From Dactylonectria macrodidyma (taxonomy: Eukaryota > Ascomycota > Sordariomycetes > Hypocreales > Nectriaceae), in the NCBI GenBank assembly GCA_020744425.1, contig JAGMUV010000007.1, positions 1,922,001 through 1,986,000 of the forward strand: 64,000 nucleotides of DNA, written 5' to 3'. Positions 48,752-59,363 of this stretch are shown here, in pieces; position 1 is the first letter of the stretch; the number at the start of each line of letters is the position of its first letter. Made by a program: the position numbers and the translations under genes. The notes beneath the pieces are model-generated. The model was given only the letters and a program-made list of their open reading frames with translations, had not been told where the DNA came from and made no database searches.

Positions 48752-51700
48752 TTACTCAAAGGTGCCCTTGCCCAGTAGCCCTCCCACAACACTAATTCTC
48801 TTCTCTGCGCCTTTGATCTTCCTCTCTTCTCTCCTCCGCTCACTCTGTTCGAGACGAGCTCTCCTCTCGCTGTCTCGCGCGAACGCATTCACGCCACTCC
48901 TCTTGCCCGCGTTCTTCTTGATCTTGGCTTCCTCGCCGAACCCGCTCGAGGGCGTCGACACTCCGGTGCTGGTGGAGGAAGACGAACCCGACATGAGCGA
49001 GTTGGTGGTTGCGCGGCGAAGGAGCGCGGGGACCTTGAAGGCGGAGGATGAAGCAGTCGCGAAGGCGAGGTTTGACGATGTAGTCGAGATAGATGAGTTG
49101 TTCCGCTTCAGGCTGATGCGGTCAACCACGGCAACCCGGCCACGTCGAGGGTTCGGCTCGTGGTTCTCCTTGTCGCTGCGAGTTAGAGACATATTCTCAT
49201 CATCCTCGCTGTCGGAGCCAGCGTCAGTGGCAGGAATGACGGTGCTGTGAGTCTCTTCCAACAGGTTTGATAGCGTTTCGCGGACCTCTCCGATGTTGGA
49301 TGGCTTCTTGCCATCCTTACTCCTCCTCATCTGAGTAGGCAGTCGGTTGTCGCCGGAAGCGCTCAAAGGCTTGCGTGGCTGACTATCCGGGATGGTCTGC
49401 TGCTTCACGCTCTCCTCATCCTGAGACTGAGACTCCTGCGACTCCTCCATAGGCTGGTCGATGGCGCCGAGGAAATCCATCTCGTCATCACTACCCTGGT
49501 CCTCGATGGTGCGGAGGAAGGCCTGGTTGCCAGGGTTCTCGGCAATCTTCTTGACACGCTCATCCGTGAAGAGAGCCTTCTGTCTCTTGGCGAACTGACG
49601 ACGCTTCATACGGCGGCGGGCCTCGCCGTCGTCATCCGAGTCAGAGAGATCGTAGTCCGCACCACGCTTGCGTCGAAGTAATCCGGTTGTGATATCTTTG
49701 TAAAGCTTCTTGACCTGCTTCTCATCCTCGACACGTTCGCGGTCCCTGTAAATGTTAGCTTGAGCTGCAATATGTTGTAAGGGTTAACTTACGCATAGAA
49801 TGCTGCCAGTTTGGCATCGTCGACATTGTTTCCAGCAGCATCGTCAATCATCTCCTTGACCGAGGCAATTGATTCGTTGTCGCTGTCTTCTCCGTCGACA
49901 CCACCCAAGCCAGCATACTCATCTTCAGACTCCTCAGCCTGCTCCTCGACCATTTCTTTGGCTTTGCTCTTCTTCAGGTTGAAGCTGTCCTTAAGCTCGC
50001 GTTTCTTCTCCTTCTTAGCACCCTCATTCAACTTGTTGAAGGCTGTCTCAGGCTTCTGCGTGCCAATTGGCTCAGGAGTCTGCTCAACCAAGGGAGTTTC
50101 CGTCCTCCGTCTGAGGCGGCCCCGGCGGACAAGAGGCGAGTCTGGGCCTACCTCATTTTGATCGACCATGACCGTCTCGACAGTGGAGACAGGAGGTTCG
50201 ATAAACCTGTCCTTAATCGGAGTGTAGTCCCGGAAACCGCCGTCCTGAGAAAGCTCAACCATGTCGGAGAACTGAGTGATCGATTCCTCGCGCAAGAGGC
50301 TGTCTAGACCTCGCATCTGTGACTGAGAGAAGTTGAGCTGAATTCCCTGAGTAACCCCCTGAGTCTCCTGCCTCTGGCTGTCCACGACCATGTCTTCAGG
50401 GTCGTCCATGGTGGCAGAGAAGTTCGAATCCGGGAAGTTGTCAAAGTCAGGCATCATGGATTGCGTCGGCCCGCTAGCAGGCCCTGTCTGGCTGTCATCC
50501 ATGGTTCCGGCAAACATCTGAGTGAGGCCAAGGCCGGCCGGGCCCTGGACAGGCAGTCCAGGGATAAAGGTCTTCTTTGCTGATCGCAGCACCGAAGTGG
50601 GGGCAGCTGGAGATTGGGTGGTAGCGACGGTAGGTGATTTGAAGACGGTCTTCGGCCTTGGTGTGGCCTGAACGTCATCTTCGTCCTCGTCATCGGTGAT
50701 GACGGCGACTTGCTTTCGTGCACGCCGCTTGTGCACGACTGGCAGCTCATCCACGTCTTCATCCACGTCTTGGCTAGCCACAGGTGTCTTATCTTGAGCA
50801 TCCTCGTCGGAAGCCTCCGCATCCTCGGCTTCATCCTCAAACATGGGGTTGCTCTCAGCCTCTTCCTCCTCATTCTCGTCCTCGTCTTCCTCAGAGCCCG
50901 ACAACTCAACCGCAGATACCTCAGCATCAGCCTCATCGCCAGAGGCTTGGTACTCCTCGTCATCGCTGTCATCCCAGGCCAGCGGATCAACTTCTCCGCT
51001 CTCCTTCCTCTCCTTCTTCACCTCCTCTCGCTCTTGTTGCATAAGCTTATGATCTTCATCCCGTGCCTTGGCCACGATGTCTTCGACCTCCTGCATCTCG
51101 CGCTCACGCTCCTCCGCAGTCTGGATGACCACGCCCTGGGCCTTAAGCATACCAAGTCGACGTTCGCGTTCTAGCTTGGCCTGTTGCCTGGCCTTTTGCT
51201 GGAGAGAGACCTGAAGCTCGACAGCTGTCATCTCGTGGGTGTCGGTGCGTCTTCGTCGGTGATCCCGGCCGGGAGATCTAACCTGGGCAAGAGCTCGCAG
51301 AGCCTGCAGAGAGTGAGACTCCTGAGCCTTCTTGGACGGGATGCTGTCAAACACGGCTTTCATCTTATCCTTGATTGACGTAGTGATTTCTAGCTCGTCA
51401 TCAGAGTCGAGAAGTGTGATGTTTGCGGCCACGGGAGGGAGCTTGACGCGGACTTGACGCTTGGTCTTTGGCGATGATTTGGGCTGTTCCGTGACATCAA
51501 CAGCCTTGCCCTTGCCCTTGTCAAGACGCAGACTCAGGGACGAGGCCAAGGCGTCTACAGATGGTAGCTCTGCTCCCTCGACCTCGCCGTCCGACTCTAC
51601 CAAGGTGGATGTCTTCGCAACTGGTGGGGAGCTTGGAGGTGTGTCGGCGTCCTGCATCTCAGCATCTGAGTGAGAACTTGTAGGTCGGCTTGAGCTCGCC

Positions 51701-52656
51701 GTCTTGGGCTCCGGTTCGCCGGTCGGACGGAAATTAAAGCGCTGGAAGAGGCTGCTCTTGGTGATCCTCTTTCGTGTCTTGGCTTGGTGAGCAAGCTGCA
51801 TGTTTCTCGCCATTCGTTGAGTTTCTCGGTTCATGTCCTCGATGGCCTTCTTGCTAGCCTTGCGGGCTGAAGGTCGGGGACCTTGTGTCAGTTTCCGACC
51901 ACCCTCGTCGTCAGTGATGCCAGAATCTTCGTCGTCGGATGCCAGCTGGTCAAGTTCTGAGGCAAGCTTCTCTCGCTGAGCACGCCTCTCTGCGTTGCGG
52001 GCCTCCTCCTCAGCTTCCTTAGCCAGTCGTGCTTGTCTCACACGCTCAACCAGAGCGTTGAAACGATCCGGCTTGGGAGTTGGGAGGTCATCGTCTAAAT
52101 CGGAGACATTGTTGTCGGATTTTGAAGGCGAGGGGCGAACGGGAGAGGATACGAAAAGGCCAGGACTGGGTGACCTGGTTGCTCGTGTAGTGTTGTCCGC
52201 TGTGGGTGCCTGAGCGAGCTTGCGCTTCAACCTCCGGGGCACAATTGGGAGCTGGTTGTCTTCGTCTTCGGCGTCGGCCATGGTGACATCACGCGTTTTC
52301 TCGGCTTCTTGCTCTTCGAGCGCGAGCATCTTCTTGACACGCTCTCGAGCGGTTTCTGTGGTGGCTTTCTCTGCTGGTCGGGTAGCACCCTGCATTCTGG
52401 ACGCGAGTCGCCCTCTTGGTCGGATCTCCTCGTCGGATTCGTCGGACTCGACGCCATTTGTTGATAATCGTGGTAGGCCGATGGATCGGGTGTCTAATTG
52501 TGTTGTTTGGAGTATCTTGTTATTTGTGGCCTTGGTGGAAGGGGACGTCTCCTCATCACTGCTTTCCACGGTTGCAAGCAGTGCTCTGATCTTGGATTGC
52601 GGCGTCAAAGGCTCGGGAGAACCACCCAGCGTGGGGGACGAGGCGGGAGAAGACAT
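48752..52656 (-). CDS. MRC1: Mrc1/claspin-type replication checkpoint mediator
   Basis: Two exons (49793-52656, 48752-49745) separated by a 47-nt intron give 1285 aa. The protein starts MSSPASSPTLGGSPEPLTPQ and is highly charged throughout, with coiled-coil Glu/Lys/Arg stretches (VQLQ-KARQQAKLERERR type) and acidic blocks. An SQ/TQ cluster lies at about residues 710-806 (many sites, such as DSQTG, VDSQRQETQ, NFSQSQ, ITQFS, LSQDG). It is followed by the segment LKKSKAKEMVEEQAEESEDE and YAGLGGVDGEDSDNES, the conserved core of the Mrc1 domain. Mrc1 travels with the replication fork with Tof1-Csm3 and relays Mec1/ATR signals to Rad53/Chk2 through phosphorylated SQ/TQ sites. The N-terminal start is chosen at MSSPASS rather than an upstream in-frame ATG because it has the family-like Ser/Pro opening. 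ACGCG-type elements lie about 190-245 bp upstream. Confidence 0.92.
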
Positions 52657-54786
52657 GGCGAAGCCGCAGAGATGGAAACTGTTTATTGGGAATGTTGAGA
52701 TCGAAAATGTATCAAAGATAAGAACATGGATCAAAAACGGAATGGGTTGTAAAAGTTGAGAAGTGTGTGTTGTGGATGGAGAATTGAAGAGTAGAAGCTG
52801 GTGGGCTTGAACGGAGGTTTAAGTGGTTTGTGGGGGCGACCAGCTTGACGCGCCACGCGGTTTTGGCGATGATGCGCGAGCGCGACGCATCGACCCGCGT
52901 AATAAATGGCGACGAGCGTCTCCACAATTGTGGCTCACCATGACCCCTTGACGCCACATCGCAATGTCATTTGATACCTTCCCTGGTAATATAGTCTGCT
53001 ACTCATTACAAGCCGGTGGAAAAATACGAGTAATTATTTTCAAGATTTCCGTCTATTTAAATGCATGTACAAATCAGATATACTGGATTCCCTGACACGG
53101 GGCTGTCAATCCTGTCAGACTTAAGGCTGTGGCGCAACATTCTCACGGCCTTTACAGCAACAGGTTTCATTGATGGCATGCCCGTAATTGAGCTGTTGTA
53201 ATTGTTAGTGACAAAAAGTGCATTATTTCTACTGATTTCACTGTCAAATAATGGCTTCGTTGATTTCGGAGTTGCTTGCTCCCTGACTGATCCAGTGGAT
53301 CCAACCCCCGTCCCCTTTCAATCGGCGGCCCACCATGTTTTCAACAAGCTTGCGATCTGGAAATCAAGTAGCAGGACTAGGATGTTAAGCTAAAATAGCT
53401 ATATATCAATTAACAAATTTCTGTCTTGATCGCCTCATAACTTTCAAGAGCGTCATCGAACAGACGAAACTCAGAAATCCCATGTTAAAAAAACGAGGTG
53501 AGAAGTTTGCGAACGGAAGCTGAGTGAAGATGAACTAGGAAACCCAACGTCTTCGCACCAGTTGCCCATCGAACCAGAAAGTAAGACACTGGGATTTCAC
53601 CACCTGTGTTTGTCACTGAGTCGAAAACATAGGGAGGTTTCAAACCAAGGTAACTCTATGGCAAGGTCACAGCGATGCATCAAATTACACCGCCACAGGG
53701 TTCAAATAATGTGTCACCACCACTTATTGCGTCCGCAGGTCGCTCTCCTTGCGCAGTCCTCCCTTCAGCCAGCGGTTTTGGTGCTCTTTCAAATTTTTGG
53801 TTATTCTTCTTCCAGGGCAATGGTCTTATCGGGATCTGATGAGTGTTCAGCCGCGGGCTGTGTGTTCTGCTCCAATAGTAGCATCTCGCTCTAGTTGATT
53901 CTGTATGGACATTCATACAGGCCACGAAGCAGACCTAAAAGAAGCGAGTAAAAGATGCACAGCCTTGTCGCACCACGATGCCCCCGTCCACCCAACAATT
54001 TAAATAAAGCCAAGTCAGGAGAAACTCAAGCCATTGATACCACTTAAGTCACAATACCAAGCGATAAGAAGGTGTGCGGCTGTAGGTCATCGTTTCAAGA
54101 GCAATTTTTGTCAAGCATTCAACCTTTCAAGTGGCCCAACTACTCAGGCTAGCATGTTACTGCTTTGTTTCCATTTTCTAAGATGTTGAGGCGGCCAGGA
54201 CCACGACCTAGAAACAAGGGGACACTTTACTTCCTGAGCAACGTAAGCTGCATACTTAGCCTAGGATAGTGTTACCATATTCACATCCGAAGCCAGTCAG
54301 GCATCTTCGAGTGTGCCTCGAGTCGGTAGGGATACAAACCGACCTTTATTGCGTAGTACAAAAGCAGATCACAAATAGATTAAAAGCATAGCTTCACCAT
54401 CACAGTGGCATTGCTCTGGGCCGCTTACATGGTACTGAAGCGTGACATCGCCGTCCTGCCACTTTCTCTACTTCCTCACCGGGGCTCATGAACAACCGGT
54501 ACATATCTTTCCTACACATCGTTCGCCGAGCATCCCTGTTTTAGAAACCCGTCGATTTTGGAATGGACTTGCATGCTTTGCCACATCGCTCTCCTTAAGC
54601 TGGCAGGTCTTGATCGACTATCGGGTTAATCCGGTACAAGGAACAAGGGGCTCCCACCGGCCATAGTGAGACTCCTGAATTCCGCTCGCATTTCATTTCA
54701 CCATTTCTTATTGAAAGCACTCCCCACACTTCGCAGATCGTTCAATTCAAGATTGAGCGTTGATTTTCGCAACACCTTGACTCGCC
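52657..54786. other. divergent intergenic region between MRC1 and a surface-protein gene
   Basis: The MRC1-proximal 300 bp are GC-rich with several ACGCG elements. The remainder (about 53.0-54.7 kb) is AT-richer with short frames of no recognisable type. Confidence 0.6.
52847..52900. promoter_or_regulatory. cluster of MCB-like ACGCG elements upstream of MRC1
   Basis: ACGCG occurs at 52848-52852 and 52855-52859, and CGCGT at 52896-52900. A related GACGCA lies at 52884-52889. The core of the Mlu I cell-cycle box bound by MBF (ACGCGT) contains these five bases, and MRC1 is a G1/S gene in yeasts. A regulatory role here is inference. Confidence 0.45.
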
Positions 54787-55585
54787 ATGTATTTCCTCGT
54801 GCTGCCGGCCCTTTTCCTCTCTACCTTCCTCCTGACAGTGCGTTCCGAAAGCCAATTTTCCAGGCCGCCCAACGGCAGTCCTGGGGAGTCTTTCCGCAGC
54901 AACCCAGTTTACTACGTCGGAGACTTTCTTGACGTGCGATGGGTTTCGGATCTCCAGAGGATGGATCTTTGGCTGTGGCGGTGGTATCCCGTCACATCAG
55001 ATAATTGGATGCCTAACCAGTCGCTGATGGGTAAGATCATGGCGTATTAAAGGTTCAGGATTACGGCCTAGCTAACACGCAAAGGTAGTGAATGAGAGGT
55101 CCACGAGTTATCTGTGGACAGTGAATCTCGACGGTTTCCCGGACGACATTGCAGAAGGCGAAAGCGCTATTCTCTACATGTTACTTTACGACGCCAATAA
55201 CTCAACGGCCGAGGCTGCTACTCACGACTTCAACGTTACTAGACGAGCCTCCAGAACGACATCAACATCAACATGGGCAGCGACTGCAACAACCTCCGCG
55301 GACCCAGGATCCAGCCCAAGAACAGATTCAGGCTTGTCTACCGGAGGACTTGTGGGTATCGCCGTTGGCTCCACACTGTGCGGAATTGCCGTGCTCGGTG
55401 TATTGGGGCTCCTGGCTTGGAGGCGCTGGATCCAAAAGAAAGACTACAGCGGCGGCGTATATACGCGGAGTCCGCAAGTAGCTCTGGGGGAGCTCAAGCC
55501 CGAGTTGCCAAGCCCAGACTGGGTTCACCCACTCCAAGAAAATGTCACTGTTCGTGGTCCTACGGGACTTTTTGAAGCGCCTTGA
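54787..55585 (+). CDS. single-pass cell-surface protein with Ser/Thr-rich stalk (Mid2/WSC-like layout)
   Basis: Two exons (54787-55030, 55089-55585) give 246 aa. A signal peptide is evident (MYFLVLPALFLSTFLLTVRS). It is followed by an ectodomain of about 110 residues with Trp-rich segments (MDLWLWRWYP, SYLWTVNLDGFP) and N-glycosylation sequons (NQS, NNS, NVT). A Ser/Thr-rich stalk (residues 132-166) leads to one transmembrane helix at about 166-191 (GLVGIAVGSTLCGIAVLGVL). The cytoplasmic tail of about 55 residues begins with basic RRWIQKK. This layout is common among fungal surface sensors and unannotated surface proteins. There is no WSC cysteine pattern, so I give no family. The acceptor used is GTAG at 55085-55088; the AAAG just before it would shift the frame to a stop. 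Confidence 0.75.
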
Positions 55586-55985
55586 TGGGAGATGGGGATG
55601 TTGACAGATGGTCGTTAGAAAGGGACTGGGTGAAGACAATTATCCTGGGGGCTTAATTGGGCTGCTGTGGCTATATATCAATGCATAGGTAAGGTCTGAA
55701 GGATGGCGCGCGCAGAGACTTGAGCTTTTCCGTCGCATTGAGATTGATAAGCTGATCAAAGGGTGAATACTTTCTGATCAGAGCGTTTTGATCCCCCCTC
55801 AGACAAAGATTTCTGCCAAAGTGGTGTCCTTTTCTATTGGGCGTTCAAGCAACGTTCTCCTGAGAACTCTGCTCGTGCACACTCGGCATCATACCGTCGT
55901 TGTCGGGCTTTCCGATAACTTATTCAACGACCCGTCGATGCTATCATCAACAACTCTAACAAAAAGCATCAAGGAGCAAAAAGAA
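55586..55985. other. intergenic spacer before the tRNA-Val cluster
   Basis: It is the 3' side of the surface-protein gene and the downstream flank of the tRNA cluster. Two A5 runs (55961-55965 and 55978-55982) are Pol III terminators on the minus strand. No gene is seen. Confidence 0.6.
55978..55982 (-). terminator. Pol III terminator of the tRNA-Val array
   Basis: Five A on the plus strand read as TTTTT just after the 3' end of the last tRNA of the array. It is the first T-run met after 56192-56265, 56091-56164 and 55986-56059. Confidence 0.75.
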
Positions 55986-56059
55986 TGATTTCGCCCGGGC
56001 TCGAACCGGGGACCTTCTCGGTGTTAACGAGATGCCATAACCAGCTAGACCACGAAACC
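55986..56059 (-). tRNA. tRNA-Val (AAC), array member 1
   Basis: The minus strand reads GGTTTCGTGGTCTAGCTGG at the 5' end and folds into a full cloverleaf. The acceptor stem is GGTTTCG/CGAAATC with one G-U pair. The anticodon loop is TTAACAC (anticodon AAC, decoding valine), and the T-arm contains GGTTCGAGCCC. It is 74 nt with discriminator A and no intron. Box A and box B promoter elements are intact. A T5 terminator follows. Confidence 0.95.
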
Positions 56060-56090
56060 AATGAGGTTGTTGATATATCCTAGAAGGATG

Positions 56091-56164
56091 TGATTCCGCC
56101 CGGGCTTGAACCGGGGACCTTCTCGGTGTTAACGAGATGCCATAACCAACTAGACCACGGAACC
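56091..56164 (-). tRNA. tRNA-Val (AAC), array member 2
   Basis: The cloverleaf is the same, with acceptor stem GGTTCCG/CGGAATC, loop TTAACAC (anticodon AAC) and T-loop variant TTCAAGC in place of TTCGAGC. It is 74 nt. It lies 31 nt upstream (in transcription) of array member 1, and the spacer has no T4 run, so it may be transcribed together with it. Confidence 0.95.
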
Positions 56165-56191
56165 GAAGAGCAGCTTGTCCTGTGAAGGGGT

Positions 56192-56265
56192 TGGTTCCGC
56201 CCGGGCTCGAACCGGGGACCTTCTCGGTGTGAGCGAGATGCCATAACCAACTAGACCACGAAACC
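56192..56265 (-). tRNA. tRNA-Val (CAC), array member 3
   Basis: The body matches its neighbours, but the anticodon loop is CTCACAC, giving anticodon CAC (reads GUG valine codons). The acceptor stem is GGTTTCG/CGGAACC with one U-G pair. It is 74 nt, with 27 nt and no T4 run between it and array member 2. Confidence 0.95.
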
Positions 56266-56500
56266 CAAGCTGCTTTGTTTGATGTAAGAGGGATGACCGT
56301 ATGTGCCTCATGTACCGGGGTGTTTTCTGGAGTCAGAAATTGCAAAAAAAAAAAAGAATGAAAAAAAAGGAGAGCGGAGCATCTATTCCTCTTTGGTGCT
56401 AAGCACTACATGCTTGTGGGCTGGAGTTGGGGGGCCGGACTGGGTTGTGGGGAGGGCGTGCAAGTGGTGATGTCTAGGCATGGTGTTTTGGCCATGAAGC

Positions 56501-56505
56501 AAAAA
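56501..56505 (-). terminator. Pol III terminator of tRNA-Val copy 4
   Basis: Five A on the plus strand (TTTTT in the transcript sense) lie 4 nt after the tRNA 3' end. Confidence 0.75.
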
Positions 56506-56509
56506 GATG

Positions 56510-56583
56510 TGATTCCGCCCGGGCTCGAACCGGGGACCTTCTCGGTGTTAACGAGATGCCATAACCAGCTAGACCACGGAACC
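56510..56583 (-). tRNA. tRNA-Val (AAC), separate copy 4
   Basis: The acceptor stem is GGTTCCG/CGGAATC, the loop TTAACAC (AAC), with D-arm CTAGCTGG as in member 1. It is 74 nt. It lies 244 bp upstream of the array and has its own T5 terminator (A5 on plus at 56501-56505), so it is an independent transcription unit. Confidence 0.95.
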
Positions 56584-57454
56584 AGTTGCTCTTGTTGGAA
56601 CTCGGATTTGTTAATGTGATTTGTGGAGGATGCTAAAGATGGTGGTTGAGGGATTTTTTGAAGTTTTCCTAAACCGGAAATCGGAACGTTATGAGTGGAC
56701 CGCGGGGCCGGCTGACATGTGATGGCAAAAACGGGTCGGGAAGCCACCGGGAGGAAACTGAAAGTATTATACCATCATGAATTATCGAAGGCATGTTTGT
56801 TTGTTATTCGTATGTTAATATTTAGCTTTCGCATCTCAACGTCCTATATCAAAGAGTCTTGCGCTCTCCAGTGCCCGTCATTGGTGCCGTGGCTTAATTG
56901 CCTTGCTTAGATGCGTATCTCTGGAGTTGTGGGCAACGCCTCTGTATCTTCACTTAACCAACCATGAGTTTGCATTACCGAGGGAAAGTTAAACTGACAA
57001 AAGTTTCAAACAAGAGAAGGAAGGATTCAATCATTAGAATGCGACAATGACCGGGGGTCGAGCTAGGCTCGAATAAAATGATAGTGGAAGTGAGGAGGTA
57101 TAGGGTAGGCACAATACCATGAAACACAAGCTGTTATGGTTCTCTTGGGGTTTGACTTGAGGAATGTCGTTATCAACAGCTATACCGTCAGATACGCCTG
57201 TTGTTAGTATTTACACTGTTACAGTTCCTTCACCTTAGTAATTGGTACTTAGTGATCTGGTTCTGTAAGTTATGTGTAAAGTCTTGATTGTCTGATCTAA
57301 CTTCCAGGGTGGAAGATTTGACTATGGGCATGCCATTTCTGCCAGTGGGAACCTGGTCCCGACCTATCCTTAACACAAGCCTAAACACACCGAAGAAGGG
57401 ATTGTGATCCCTTTGGGCATTTGGTTATGTACGATTCTATTTAGATATGTAACT
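56584..57454. other. AT-rich intergenic region
   Basis: This region lies between the tRNA-Val cluster and the 3' end of the ADCK1-type kinase gene. It presumably includes the 5' flank of tRNA copy 4 and the kinase 3' UTR. No gene is seen. Confidence 0.6.
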
Positions 57455-59363
57455 CTAAGTGTCATTCTTCAAAAGTGGACTGGAAAACTCAACCCCCTTG
57501 AGACCCATTGCCCTCTTTACACCCAACCACAGCTCAAACGCTTCAAGTTTGACCTCGACTCGCAGGTAGCCGATCCAAGCGGCGAATAGGCGCAGGGCGT
57601 TGGGTGGCCACAGCAGCGACCCGCGACTCCGAATTTCATCGAGTTGCTCGTGAAAGACCGTGCGGGTGCAGTACCGGGCGAGAATCATGAAGCTGCGGAT
57701 CGGGCCCTGCTGCGTCTGGAGGTTCTCATCTAGGCTGCGGGTTAGGTCGTTCGTCTTGAGGATTAGAAGGATGATGCGCGGCACGCGGCCGAGTAATCCA
57801 ACTAGGTCCACAATGAGACCTTCCTGAAGCGCACCACTCATGGTCTTCTCCTCATCAGTGGTGCGGGTCTGGAGAATGGAGCCTTCCTTGCTGACGATGC
57901 TGTAGTCTCGACCAGTGATGGCTGAGGCAAAGAGAGGGAAGTCCTTGTCGGTGATGCCAGCTACTTCGTGTGCGTACTTCTTCATCCGGTCCATGTCCCC
58001 ATCAATTACTGCGAGCCACATCTTGGCGTAGGACCGGCGAAGGGGGAGCTCGATATCCCGGTATAGACCATGGTCGTACAGGATTACATCAAAGTTCGGA
58101 CCACGGCCTAGGCTGCGACGGGACGTGTTCTTGCGGATGGCGATGTTTCCACCGTGAGGATCGCAGTGCAGAGGCGCGTTGTTACCGAAGATCATCTCGT
58201 TGAAAATACGGGCGAGCGTGGCGGAAACCTCGTCACGATCGATGCCATTCTTGTCTAAGAATTCGAGGTCATCCAGGCGGTGCCCGGATTCACAAGCCAT
58301 GACAAGGATGCGCTTCTTTGCCCAGATAACCTCAGGGATGACGAGAGGCAATGCGGGAATCTTGGCAAAATGTTGTCTCATACGATCGGCGTTGACGGCC
58401 TCCTCTTGAAAGTCCAGTTCCTTGGGCAGAGAAACGTCCATCTCAGCAGACAACCACTCGAGGTCGTACTCTGGAAAGAACCGCTTTAAAGTGGAAAACG
58501 TATACCTGGTCAAGGCGAGGTCGAGTGGAGCCCATGCCTCTAACTCTGGATGCTGGACTTTGACGGCGACTTTCCGACCGGATTCCTTGATGGTCGCTAG
58601 GTGTACCTGCGCCAGTGAGGCGGCGCCAATAGGCTCACTTGAGAACTCCGAGAAGTAATGCCAAAGCTCCTCCTCTGTATCTTGACGGAACATGGCCTCG
58701 ATCGATTCAAAGGACGACACAGGGCACTTGTCTTGTAGCGGGATAAAGGTCGTTGTCCATTCCGGTGGGAGGAGGTAGTTCATGGCACTCTAAAGTCCTG
58801 AGTCAGTTATAGTCGCAGTCAGAGGGAAAATCAACACATACTAGGTGTTGCCCGAGTTTGATGAAAATGCCTCCATTCTTCTCCAGGACAACCAGAGTGC
58901 GCTCAGCACATCGTTTATGACACGAATTCAGTAAGGCGGCCTGCTCGCCCTGGTCCTCGATGGTCGCTCGCGCATTCAACGTCGTCCGGTAGCTGTCGCC
59001 TCGTTAGCTCATAGTCTATGCGCATAACTGCTCAAGGGCGCCATACTCGTTGATACAGATTGCCAACGCCGCCGCCACCCTGCCCGTTCTCTCTGCGGCC
59101 TCGTATCCATTCTTGATGTCCTCGGTGAAGGCAAGCGCACCTGCGGCTATTGTGGCCGCCGTGCCGGTCGAGGCGTATAGTATAACACGGCCGGGGCGTC
59201 CCCCGCGCCTGTTGCTCCCCCGCGACCCCCGCCCCGAGGCGAGCCGTCTTGCCTCGATGTGTTGGAAGGTTTTACTGCGAACCAATTGGTTCCGGCAGGT
59301 CGAGCAGGTCCATGGCCGAGCGCCGATGCGGATGGCAAAGGCAGAGACGGAAAAGACGTTCAT
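57455..59363 (-). CDS. ABC1/UbiB-family atypical kinase, ADCK1/Cqd2 (Mcp2) type
   Basis: Three exons (59047-59363, 58842-58992, 57455-58789) give 600 aa. The N-terminus is basic (ARPWTCSTCRNQLVRSK), suited to mitochondrial import. It is followed by one hydrophobic segment (VILYASTGTAATIAAGALAF). The KxGQ motif reads GGIFIKLGQHLSAMNYLLPP at about 147-166. The glycine/alanine-rich loop is GAASLAQVH (211-219), with the lysine in VAVKVQHP (Lys233), the KELDFQEEA motif, the catalytic loop HCDPHGGN (Asp366) and the metal-binding YDHGL (Asp395). Yeast relatives sit in the inner mitochondrial membrane and affect coenzyme Q distribution and lipid homeostasis. The first intron is chosen so that exon 1 ends CIND and runs into YRTTLNARATI; a 36-nt alternative donor was rejected. 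The gene is divergent from the acidic protein at 59886. Confidence 0.92.

Noticed and set aside
55956..56345. Minus-strand open frame over three tRNA genes
   Set aside because: It is made of translated tRNA-Val sequence (repeated SSWLWHLAHTEKVPGSSPGG-type segments), a known source of spurious protein predictions.
56406..56747. Minus-strand open frame over tRNA-Val copy 4
   Set aside because: Same artefact: the only conserved-looking part is translated tRNA.
59008..59043. 36-nt alternative first intron in the ADCK1-type gene (donor GTTATG)
   Set aside because: It is too short and has a poor donor. The GTATGG donor gives a 54-nt intron and the expected CIND-YRTTLNA junction.
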